The position numbers were made by a program, and so were the translations under genes. A stretch of DNA of 7,005 nucleotides from Kiritimatiellia bacterium (lineage in GTDB: Bacteria > Verrucomicrobiota > Kiritimatiellia > RFP12 > UBA1067). This document shows, piece after piece, positions 1-5,768 of the stretch. A model generated the notes under the pieces. That model had not been told where the DNA came from, did no database searches, and saw only the letters and a program-made list of their open reading frames with translations. Location: contig JAGBFY010000166.1 in assembly GCA_017936245.1 (NCBI GenBank), positions 1 through 7,005 on the forward strand, in the 5' to 3' direction. Within the stretch, counting starts at the first letter, position 1. Every line of letters begins with the position of its first letter.

Positions 1-1
1 G

Positions 2-520
2 GGTAAGGTTGAAGGGATGGATTGGCATCTTTCGGGACGTACACTCGGTCTCATCGGATACGGATGTATTGCACGTCTCGTTGAGAAGATGGTGAGCGGA
101 TTCGGGATGAAGGTGATTCACCATGATCCGTTCCAGTCCGATTCCGTTGATCTTGATGAATTGCTGGCGGTCAGTGATTTTGTTTCGGTGCACTGTCCGC
201 TTACTCCTGACACGAAGGGGCTCATCAATGCGCGCAGGCTTTCTCTCATGAAGAAGAATGCCATTCTCGTGAATACAAGTCGCGGACCGGTTGTGGACGA
301 GAATGCGCTTGCAGATGCTTTGGATGCAGGGACGATCGGAGGTGCGGCGATCGATGTCATGTGCGAAGAGCCGCCGGACGTCAACAGCCGTCTCCTGCAG
401 CATCCGAAATGCATCGTCACTCCGCACGTGGCGGCGTTCTCCTGCGACTTTGAGAAGAATTTCTTTTCCCATTCAGTAGAGAAGCTTCGTAAGATCTGTT
501 CGAATCTTGCAAAACAATAG
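2..520 (+). CDS. D-isomer-specific 2-hydroxyacid dehydrogenase, 3' part (5' end outside the window)
   Basis: This is the C-terminal half of an NAD-dependent 2-hydroxyacid dehydrogenase (phosphoglycerate/glycerate dehydrogenase superfamily), which interconverts a 2-oxoacid and a D-2-hydroxyacid in the cytoplasm. The frame is open to the left edge, and the ATG at 17 falls where family members have the W-x-L-x-G-x-T-L-G block, so it is an internal Met and the gene starts upstream. Numbering from that Met: the Rossmann loop is GYGCIA (14-19), an acidic residue follows beta-2 (HHDPF, D37), and the catalytic triad is R89 (NTSRGPVVDE), E118 (CEEPP) and H137 (TPHVAA). R-to-E spacing is 29, as usual. 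The third glycine of GxGxxG is replaced by Ala. The substrate cannot be read from the sequence. The stop lies 13 bases before the transporter start, so co-transcription with it is likely. Confidence 0.9.
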   Translation, partial: GKVEGMDWHLSGRTLGLIGYGCIARLVEKMVSGFGMKVIHHDPFQSDSVDLDELLAVSDFVSVHCPLTPDTKGLINARRLSLMKKNAILVNTSRGPVVDENALADALDAGTIGGAAIDVMCEEPPDVNSRLLQHPKCIVTPHVAAFSCDFEKNFFSHSVEKLRKICSNLAKQ

Positions 521-525
521 GCGGA
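519..525 (+). promoter_or_regulatory. Ribosome binding site that sets the transporter start
   Basis: AGGCGGA overlaps the last two bases of the dehydrogenase stop codon and lies 8 bases before the ATG at 534. It favours that ATG over the in-frame TTG at 507, which would lie inside the dehydrogenase gene and has no comparable site. Confidence 0.6.
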
Positions 526-533
526 ATGTATTC

Positions 534-1865
534 ATGACAGGCAGATTCGGTGGTTGGTTTCTTCTTGCGGTAGGCGGATTGGGTGGGTTGCTGTACGGGA
601 TAGATTTCGGCGTGATAGCCGTGTCCATGCCGTATATAAAGGCCTTGAAGATATATACTGACGCTGAAGTGAGCTGGATTGTTGGCGCGGTAATGTTTGG
701 TGGAATTCTTGCGTCTGCGACCGCTGGCATATTGTGTGATCGGTTCGGACGTAAGAAGATGATATCAAGCGCATCTGTATTGTTTCTGATTGCGGTTCCG
801 GTAGTTTGCTTCTCGGGAGAGTCATTGGCGATTATACTTGCAGGGCGCGTTTTGCAGGGAATGAGTGCCGGGTACATGGCTGTTGTGATGCCGATGTATC
901 TAGCTGAATCCCTGCCGCCTGAAATCAGAGGGCGCGGCACTGGCATATTCCAGCTTCTGCTTGGAATCGGTCTTGTGTCAGCGGCTTTGGCAGGGATAAT
1001 AATATCGGCGATCTACGGTGCGGCCGATGCAGCGGCGGATGTGGTATCCGATGAAGCCAAGGCGATTGCGTGGCGCGTGAATTTCTGGTGGAGCACGATA
1101 CCGGTTGCGGTGCTTTTCGTGGCGTCTTTGTTTCTCAAGGAGTCACCAGTGTGGTTGAAGATGCGAGGTGTATCAAGGAAGGGCGAGGTGGGTTCTGTCT
1201 CGTCATCGGACGGCGGCGCTCTTTTGAGGCGCAAGTACGTGATTCCATTCATTCTGGCGGTACTTGTGCTTACATTCAACAAAACGATAGGTATGGGGTC
1301 AATCATCGCCTATGCCGTGACATTGTTTCAGAAGGCGGGCCTATCTGGTACGCTGGGCAATGTAGGAGATCTCGCGCTTAAGGTTGTCAATCTTCTTATG
1401 ACGGTTGTTGCGGTCGTGCTTGTGGACAGAAAAGGGCGCATATGGCTTTTGAAAGTCGGCACGGCCGGTTTGACGGTCGGACTTTTCGCGATAGGAACTC
1501 TTTTTCTGTCAATCGAGAAGGGTTGGATTGAAGCTACACCTTTGTCTGGTTTTCTGACGCTTGGGGCGTTTCTGGCAATGCAGACGTTCTACTCTCTTGG
1601 TCCCGGTGTTTGCGTGTGGCTTGTTCTTTCGGAACTGATGCCCGCTCGGATCCGGGCAAATGGCATGGCGACGGCTCTTTTTGTTAATCAGTTCACCGCA
1701 TGGGGGCTAGCTTCCACATTTTTCCCGATGGTCAATGCTTGGGGATACGGACCTGTGTTTTTCGGTTCTGCGGTTACTGGTATTTTCTATTTTATAACGG
1801 TTTTGTTTATTCCTGAGACCAAGGGTCGCTCGTTGGAAGAGATCGAAAGCCTCTTTGAAAAGTGA
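534..1865 (+). CDS. MFS transporter, sugar-porter type (12 TM)
   Basis: This 443-residue inner-membrane secondary transporter belongs to the sugar porter branch of the major facilitator superfamily and probably imports a sugar or related compound with a cation. Signatures in order: TM1 with GGLGGLLYGIDFGVI (14-28), the loop 2-3 motif GILCDRFGRKK (65-75), PMYLAESLPPEIRGRGTG (120-137), a mid-loop with ESPVWL (203-208), the second-half loop motif DRKGR (298-302), SELMPARIRANG (366-377), and the C-terminal PETKGRSLEEIESL (427-440) typical of sugar porters. In TM7 the usual sugar-binding QQxxGxN is FNKTIGMG (248-255), so both Gln and the Asn are lost while Q140 in TM5 is kept; the substrate may therefore differ from classical hexose or xylose porters. 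The ATG at 534 has a good ribosome binding site. The stop overlaps a possible GTG start of the next reading frame at 1862. Confidence 0.9.
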   Translation: MTGRFGGWFLLAVGGLGGLLYGIDFGVIAVSMPYIKALKIYTDAEVSWIVGAVMFGGILASATAGILCDRFGRKKMISSASVLFLIAVPVVCFSGESLAIILAGRVLQGMSAGYMAVVMPMYLAESLPPEIRGRGTGIFQLLLGIGLVSAALAGIIISAIYGAADAAADVVSDEAKAIAWRVNFWWSTIPVAVLFVASLFLKESPVWLKMRGVSRKGEVGSVSSSDGGALLRRKYVIPFILAVLVLTFNKTIGMGSIIAYAVTLFQKAGLSGTLGNVGDLALKVVNLLMTVVAVVLVDRKGRIWLLKVGTAGLTVGLFAIGTLFLSIEKGWIEATPLSGFLTLGAFLAMQTFYSLGPGVCVWLVLSELMPARIRANGMATALFVNQFTAWGLASTFFPMVNAWGYGPVFFGSAVTGIFYFITVLFIPETKGRSLEEIESLFEK

Positions 1866-1877
1866 TGTATAAATCTA

Positions 1878-1888
1878 AGAATCAGTCC
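1878..1888 (+). repeat. Direct repeat, left copy (11 bases)
   Basis: AGAATCAGTCC occurs here and again at 2280-2290. Preceding bases also match (AATCTA here, AATCTTG there), giving about 16 of 18 aligned positions with one single-base gap. The copies bracket the glycosidase remnant. Confidence 0.5.
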
Positions 1889-1900
1889 GGGGGTATTACT

Positions 1901-2245
1901 GTGAGGATATATAAATTTATTTTCCCTGTGTCATTGGTTCTTGCAGGTGTCTCTCTTGCAAAAGAAGAACTGCACTATTTCTACATTTCGAATCATGACC
2001 AGAGTCCGTCGCATAGGGTGATACATCCGATTGTCGGGAAAACCAACTTTGTGTATGATGCGAAGGGGCGGCTTGAGGAAGTGCGCGGGGAGGGGATTGC
2101 GTTTCTCATCAGGGATTGCGAAAATGTTACAATCCGCAATGTGCGGCTGGATTATGCGCGGCCGAGAACAACTGGGGAGAGACCCCGAAAAGAATTGCAA
2201 TTTCGCGCATTAACCGATTGGGTTTGTCAAATAGCACAGTTCTGA
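1901..2245 (+). pseudogene. GH110-like alpha-1,3-galactosidase remnant, truncated
   Basis: This is a fragment of a secreted glycosidase, most like family GH110 (alpha-1,3-galactosidases of about 600 residues). The GTG at 1901 follows GGGGG (1889-1893) by 7 bases and opens a signal peptide: Arg and Lys near the start, a hydrophobic run IFPVSLVLAGVSLA, then KEEL. Next come HYFYISNHDQ and IRDCENVTIRNVRLDYARP, which resemble GH110 blocks. Two things are wrong. The signal peptide runs straight into ISNHDQ, leaving no room for the usual N-terminal DGxxDDT-type segment. Recognisable similarity also stops near 2165, and the frame ends at 2245 with a tail resembling nothing I know. The catalytic region is absent, so the product should be inactive. 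An alternative start at GTG 1862 overlaps the transporter stop. The family call rests on remembered motifs. A small secreted protein is the alternative. Confidence 0.55.
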
Positions 2246-2279
2246 CAGTATATAAGATTTCGTCCGCCCCGTAATCTTG

Positions 2280-2290
2280 AGAATCAGTCC
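2280..2290 (+). repeat. Direct repeat, right copy (11 bases)
   Basis: AGAATCAGTCC, identical to 1878-1888, lies 35 bases after the end of the glycosidase remnant. Confidence 0.5.
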
Positions 2291-2378
2291 AAACCATATT
2301 CTCATCTTTCTCCGATCTATTATTAATCCGGCGATGATATATTGTGAGAACATTCCATTGCCACATTAATGGAGGCGA

Positions 2379-2403
2379 GAGAATTGTTCCGAATCGAATT
2401 CTC
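2379..2403. repeat. Inverted repeat with 7-base arms
   Basis: GAGAATT (2379-2385) and AATTCTC (2397-2403) are perfect reverse complements around an 11-base spacer. TTTT follows within two bases, but the arms are A/T-rich, so this would be a weak terminator. It could equally be a protein-binding dyad or chance. Confidence 0.35.
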
Positions 2404-2424
2404 ATTTTGGGCAATGGGGCGGAC

Positions 2425-2508
2425 GCAGGAATACGCCCACACAGGATGATGGGGACGGCGGCGTTTGCAAGAATGCGCCCACACAGGGCATTAGGAACGG
2501 CGGCGGAT
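2425..2508 (+). repeat. Degenerate tandem repeat, 42-base period
   Basis: Unit 1 (2425-2466) and unit 2 (2467-2508) agree at 32 of 42 positions. The shared core is GAATnCGCCCACACAGG, then a variable stretch, then ACGGCGGCG. Partial, weaker units seem to flank it: GGCAATGGGGCGGAC before (about 2410-2423) and a GCACATTCCTCCACAC-like segment after (from about 2517). Being 3 x 14, the period encodes a 14-residue repeat in any frame, but no frame looks like a real gene. Confidence 0.65.
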
Positions 2509-2602
2509 GGTTGTTTGCACATTCCTCCACACCAAAGGCGAGACGGCAGTTCTCTCGGTGCAGAACAATAATAACGGTTAGATTTTTGTCGAACTCGAGA
2601 CC

Positions 2603-2621
2603 GAGAAAATATGATTTTCTC
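2603..2621. promoter_or_regulatory. Perfect dyad beside the adk promoter, possible operator
   Basis: GAGAAAAT, ATG, ATTTTCTC forms a perfect 8-base inverted repeat with a 3-base centre. It ends 23 bases before the -10 box, so it abuts or overlaps the -35 region. No T-run follows on either strand, which argues against a terminator. An operator or an A/T-rich upstream element is possible. Confidence 0.4.
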
Positions 2622-2641
2622 CTGAGTTGCAATGGATATTG

Positions 2642-2650
2642 TGTTATAAT
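2642..2650 (+). promoter_or_regulatory. Extended -10 promoter of adk
   Basis: TGTTATAAT is a consensus extended -10 (TGn plus TATAAT at 2645-2650). No good -35 lies at 16-18 bases; TTGCAA at 2627-2632 is only 12 bases upstream, too close. This fits a TGn-dependent sigma-70-type promoter. Transcription should begin near 2656-2658, about 3-5 bases before the adk ATG. Confidence 0.65.
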
Positions 2651-2660
2651 ACGCTCCATT

Positions 2661-3293
2661 ATGAATATAGTTATTTTGTTGGGTGCGCCCGGTTCGGGCA
2701 AGGGTACGGTTGCGGCTAAGCTCGCAGCCGAGAACGCCAATCTCAAGCATGTCTCCTCCGGAGACCTTCTGCGCGGTGCCGTTGCGAAAGGCACCGAGGC
2801 GGGCAAGGCCGCCAAGGACTTCATGGAAGCCGGAAAGCTCGTCCCGGATGAGCTCATAGCCACCATGATCAAGGATGTCATCGCCGAGTCCACCGGTGAC
2901 GTCACCATGCTTCTCGACGGCTTCCCGCGCAATGTGGCGCAGGCCGACATTCTTGAGAAGACCGGTGCCGAGATCCGCTCCGTGGTGCTGATTGATGTGC
3001 CCGACTCCGTGATTCAGGATCGCATTGCCGGTCGCCGCACATGCCCCGCCTGCAAGGCCGGATACCATGTGAAGGCGCTTCCTCCGAAAGTCGAAGGAAA
3101 GTGCGACAAGTGCGGCGCGGATCTCGTCATCCGCAAGGACGACAATCCTGAGACTGTGAAGGATCGTCTTGTCGTTTACCATCAGCAGACCGAACCGCTG
3201 ATCGCCTACTACAAGGAGAAGGGTCTCCTTCGTGTCGTTGACGGCGATCAGGGTCCTGAAAAGAACGCAGAGGCGTTCAAGGCTGCGATGTGA
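2661..3293 (+). CDS. adk: Adenylate kinase (zinc-type LID)
   Basis: Adenylate kinase catalyses ATP + AMP = 2 ADP in the cytoplasm and is normally essential. The 210-residue protein is full length for the bacterial long form. It shows the P-loop GAPGSGKGT (8-16), the AMP-binding segment with SSGDLLR (32-38), DGFPRN (86-91), the LID opening at RIAGRR (121-126), and a structural zinc site C128-x2-C131 and C148-x2-C151. Conserved arginines follow in RKDDNPETVKDRL (158-170). The ATG at 2661 gives the canonical MNIVILLGAPGSGKG start; longer in-frame extensions run into the repeat region. No Shine-Dalgarno sequence precedes it, and the promoter is so close that the mRNA is probably leaderless. It is the first gene of an apparent operon, followed by map with a 4-base overlap. 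secY, the usual upstream neighbour, is absent. Confidence 0.97.
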   Translation: MNIVILLGAPGSGKGTVAAKLAAENANLKHVSSGDLLRGAVAKGTEAGKAAKDFMEAGKLVPDELIATMIKDVIAESTGDVTMLLDGFPRNVAQADILEKTGAEIRSVVLIDVPDSVIQDRIAGRRTCPACKAGYHVKALPPKVEGKCDKCGADLVIRKDDNPETVKDRLVVYHQQTEPLIAYYKEKGLLRVVDGDQGPEKNAEAFKAAM

Positions 3294-4057
3294 AAGTAGA
3301 CATCAAGAGCAAGGACGAGCTGGCGCGCATGCGCGAGGCTTGCCGGATGAGCGCAGAGGTTCGAGACCTCTGCGCTCGCGCCGTGATGCCCGGTATGCGA
3401 ACAAGGGAGTTGGACGATATCGTAAAGCAGTATTGCGCCGACAACAAGGTGAAGGCCAGCTTCTACCGCTACATGGGTTTCCCCGGTCATCTCTGCGTGA
3501 GCGTAAATGACGAGGTGATTCACGGCATTCCCGGTGAGCGTATAATCCAGCCCGGCGATATCGTGAAATGCGATGTCGGCGTGCGGAAGAACGGTTTCAA
3601 TGGAGATACAAGCCGCACCGTGATGGTCGGCGTGTCGGATCCTGAGATTGTGCGCTTGGTGGAGACGACCCAAAAGTGCCTTGCCGCCGGCATTGCCGCA
3701 TGCGGCCCCGGGGTGCATCTCGGCGATGTGGGGTATGCAATCCAGAAGGTTGCGGAAGATGCCGGATTCGGGGTCGTGCGCGACTGGATCGGACACGGCG
3801 TCGGACGTACCGTGCACGAAGATCCGCAGGTTCCGAACTACGGCAAGCCCGGCACGAAGCTTGTCCTGAAGCCGGGCATGACGCTCGCCATCGAGCCGAT
3901 GATCACGCTTACGAAGGCTGGCGCTAAAACGTATGTGGACCGTGACGACTGGACCGTCAGGACCAAGGACGGCTCGTACGCCGCCCACTGGGAGCATACC
4001 GTCGCAATCACCGACGACGGATGCGAGATCATGACACTTCCTGCGGACTATCCATGA
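3290..4057 (+). CDS. map: Methionine aminopeptidase, type I
   Basis: This enzyme removes the initiator methionine from nascent proteins at the ribosome and uses two divalent metal ions. The 255-residue length fits the short bacterial type I form, with no N-terminal extension. All five metal ligands are visible: D95 (KCDVG), D106 (NGDTS), H169 (IGHGVG), E202 (AIEPM) and E235 (WEHTV). The active-site histidines H79 (VIHGIP) and H176 (TVHEDP) are present too. The start is GTG at 3290, overlapping the adk stop as GTGA, with weak AAGG 7 bases upstream; translation is probably coupled to adk. The pairing with adk is common in bacteria. The stop overlaps the start of the next gene as ATGA. Confidence 0.97.
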   Translation: MKVDIKSKDELARMREACRMSAEVRDLCARAVMPGMRTRELDDIVKQYCADNKVKASFYRYMGFPGHLCVSVNDEVIHGIPGERIIQPGDIVKCDVGVRKNGFNGDTSRTVMVGVSDPEIVRLVETTQKCLAAGIAACGPGVHLGDVGYAIQKVAEDAGFGVVRDWIGHGVGRTVHEDPQVPNYGKPGTKLVLKPGMTLAIEPMITLTKAGAKTYVDRDDWTVRTKDGSYAAHWEHTVAITDDGCEIMTLPADYP

Positions 4058-4926
4058 TAAACTTTCCGAGACACGCCTGCAGATATGCAGAGCAGCTTGC
4101 GGCAGAATGTGAGCAGTTCCGTCTTCAGTTGGAGCCGGATGTTCGTGAGTTCGATGAGGACGATGAGTATTCAGCCGATCCATTCGGCGAGACGGATGAG
4201 GCCTCCGGCGTTCATGGACTGAAGCAGAGGTTCGAGGACCGCGTTCTCGTGATGACCAGCGACAGCTGCTTCATGAACTGCCGCCACTGCACACGCAAGG
4301 GGATTCTCGAGTCCGCTGATGTTGTCCGTTCCGATGAAGAGCTTCAGGACTGTCTCGATTACGTGAAATCACGACCGCTTGTGAGGGATGTGCTTCTTTC
4401 CGGCGGCGATCCACTCGTGCTGCCGGATGATGAGGTGCTGCGCTTCGTCGAGGCGTTCGCTTCTCTTGAGCAGGTGGACGTGGTTCGTCTCTGTACGCGT
4501 GCTCCATGCGTCAATCCTGAACGCATCACCGAAGATCTGGCGAAACGGTTGAGGGGTTGCGGCAAGGTCTGGGTTAACACCCAGTTCAACTGCGCGGGTG
4601 AAATGACGCCGGAAGCCGCCGCCGCATGCGCGAGGCTTGTAGATGAGGGAATCCCCGTGTCCTGCCAGACGGTTCTATTGGCGGGTGTGAACGATTCTGC
4701 CGACGCGATGCTTGATCTGTTCAGTGCACTTCAACGTGCACGGGTGCGTCCGTACTATGTTTTTCAGTGCGATCCTGTGTCCGGAATTTCGCATTTCCGT
4801 GTGCCGCTGGAGCGGGCGAAGGAGATCGCCGCCGAGTGCGCCGATCGCATCGGCGGACTTGCCTTGCCGCGTTTTGTCGCCGATATTCCAGGTTCGCGCC
4901 GCAAGACTCCGATAGAGGAGCTTTGA
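4054..4926 (+). CDS. Lysine 2,3-aminomutase/EpmB-like radical SAM enzyme
   Basis: This is a KamA-family radical SAM, PLP-dependent aminomutase, expected to convert lysine to beta-lysine. The 290-residue protein is shorter than KamA (about 416) and EpmB (about 342). The cluster motif is C72-x3-C76-x2-C79 (CFMNCRHC), followed by TRK, LLSGGDPL (114-121), NTQFN (175-179), RPYYVFQCD (232-240) and FVADIPGSRRKTP (274-286). Relative to Clostridium KamA as I recall it, R81, D240, D277 and K284 match R134, D293, D330 and the PLP lysine K337 at identical spacings, so lysine recognition looks intact. The protein ends six residues after K284, without KamA's C-terminal extension, which is more EpmB-like. 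The ATG at 4054 overlaps the map stop; a start at 4021 inside map is less likely. A role in EF-P lysyl modification is inferred. No efp or epmA gene lies in the window. Confidence 0.88.
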   Translation: MINFPRHACRYAEQLAAECEQFRLQLEPDVREFDEDDEYSADPFGETDEASGVHGLKQRFEDRVLVMTSDSCFMNCRHCTRKGILESADVVRSDEELQDCLDYVKSRPLVRDVLLSGGDPLVLPDDEVLRFVEAFASLEQVDVVRLCTRAPCVNPERITEDLAKRLRGCGKVWVNTQFNCAGEMTPEAAAACARLVDEGIPVSCQTVLLAGVNDSADAMLDLFSALQRARVRPYYVFQCDPVSGISHFRVPLERAKEIAAECADRIGGLALPRFVADIPGSRRKTPIEEL

Positions 4927-4947
4927 TTCATCAGCAGCTGATGGCAC

Positions 4948-4952
4948 GGAGG
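4948..4952 (+). promoter_or_regulatory. Ribosome binding site that sets the mlaE TTG start
   Basis: GGAGG is followed by 7 bases and then TTG at 4960. An in-frame stop at 4939-4941 rules out any longer form, and the next in-frame start would remove conserved N-terminal sequence, so this site decides for TTG. Confidence 0.65.
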
Positions 4953-4959
4953 CGGAAGG

Positions 4960-5757
4960 TTGGGACGCGGAATAGCATATAATGTCGGACGTATCGCATG
5001 CGAGTACGCGAGCGGTTTCCGCGCCAACTGCGCTTTTTTGGGCGAGACCGTGGTGCGTGGTCTTATCATGCTCTTCAAGCCGCGCCAGTTCCGTTTTCGC
5101 GACTGCGCGCTGGCATTTGAGCGTGCGGGCTTTGACGGCCTTCCGATAACGACGCTGGTGGGTCTGCTTCTTGGATTGATTCTCGCTTTCGAGTCCGCCG
5201 CAAGTCTCCAGATGTTCGGTGTTGAGGTGTATGTCGCCGACCTGATCGCGATCGGACTGTTCCGTGAGCTTGGACCGCTCGTGACGGCGATCATTCTCGC
5301 GGGCAGGACCGGAAGCGCGTTCGCCGCCGAGATAGGCACGATGAAGGTGGATGAGGAACTGGACGCGCTCACCACGATGGGCCTGCCGCCTGTACGGTTT
5401 CTGGTCCTGCCGCGCATGGTTGCGGCGGCTCTCGTGATGCCTGTGCTTACGATATTCTCTGAGATCGCTGGACTTCTCGGCGGATGTCTTGTGCTGCAGA
5501 TAATGGACATCCCCGCGAGTGTGTTCTGGAGCCATGTGATTTCGTCGTCCTCGTTGTTCATGATCGTGTTCGGTCTGGCGAAGAGCGTTCTGTTTGGACT
5601 GCTTGTCGGTTTCATCGGATGTGCTGCCGGGATGCGCACGAAGAACACGGCTGACGGTGTCGGCGTGGCTGCTACGAACGCCGTGGTCGGCGGCATTGTG
5701 GCGATAGCGGTTTCGGACGGTCTTCTGGCTGTCGTGTGCTACATCTTCGGGATATGA
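4960..5757 (+). CDS. mlaE: MlaE-family ABC transporter permease
   Basis: MlaE (YrbE) is the inner-membrane permease of the Mla/MCE ABC system that moves phospholipid between inner and outer membranes. The 265-residue length is typical. An amphipathic N-terminal part (FLGETVVRGLIMLFKPRQFRFRD, 26-48) precedes the first membrane span (about 62-80). The family core follows: FRELGPLVTA (101-110), LAGRTGSAFAAEIGTMKV (113-130), DALTTMG (135-141), PRMVAAALVMPVLT (151-164), and further spans to the C-terminus. The start is TTG at 4960, which is rare but well supported by the GGAGG site. The aminomutase ends 33 bases upstream with no visible promoter or terminator between, so operon membership is likely. 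The stop overlaps an ATG of the ATPase frame at 5754. A TATAAT at 4977-4982 lies inside this gene and is not taken as a promoter. Confidence 0.92.
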   Translation: MGRGIAYNVGRIACEYASGFRANCAFLGETVVRGLIMLFKPRQFRFRDCALAFERAGFDGLPITTLVGLLLGLILAFESAASLQMFGVEVYVADLIAIGLFRELGPLVTAIILAGRTGSAFAAEIGTMKVDEELDALTTMGLPPVRFLVLPRMVAAALVMPVLTIFSEIAGLLGGCLVLQIMDIPASVFWSHVISSSSLFMIVFGLAKSVLFGLLVGFIGCAAGMRTKNTADGVGVAATNAVVGGIVAIAVSDGLLAVVCYIFGI

Positions 5758-5768
5758 GGTGGATGGAG

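Larger units (their letters stand above)
2246..2660. other. Gene-poor intergenic region with repeats and the adk promoter
   Basis: About 415 bases separate the glycosidase remnant from adk. The only sizeable frames are a 75-codon + frame at 2344-2571 and minus-strand extensions over adk; their proteins are low-complexity translations of the DNA repeats and resemble no family. The stretch holds the right copy of an 11-base direct repeat, an inverted repeat at 2379-2403, a degenerate 42-base tandem repeat from 2425, a tight dyad at 2603-2621 and the adk promoter. I see no convincing rho-independent terminator for the upstream genes. Confidence 0.7.

Noticed and set aside
2173..2186. GGGG/CCCC hairpin near the end of the glycosidase remnant
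   Set aside because: Only a 4-base stem and no T-run, so not a credible terminator.
2193..2202. AATTGCAATT palindrome
   Set aside because: A 10-base palindrome with no promoter or gene beside it; probably chance.
2224..2254. Possible promoter TTGTCA with TATATA
   Set aside because: The spacer is 19 bases, the boxes are weak and no gene follows for 400 bases.
2425..2508. CRISPR array
   Set aside because: Only two diverged units with no separate spacers, and no cas gene in the window.
2344..2571. 75-codon + frame across the repeat region
   Set aside because: Its protein simply translates the 42-base DNA repeat (14-residue period), has no ribosome binding site and resembles no family.
2127..3182. 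351-codon minus-strand frame
   Set aside because: It runs through the repeats and antisense to most of adk, which is certain; the translation shows no family features.
3248..4183. 311-codon minus-strand frame opposite map
   Set aside because: Fully antisense to map and the start of the aminomutase; a His/Ala-rich shadow produced by their codon bias.
4977..4982. TATAAT inside the start of mlaE
   Set aside because: It lies within the coding sequence, has no convincing -35 and does not precede a later credible start.
4675..5696. Two long minus-strand frames opposite mlaE
   Set aside because: Low-complexity Arg/Ser/Thr-rich translations antisense to a clear MlaE gene.
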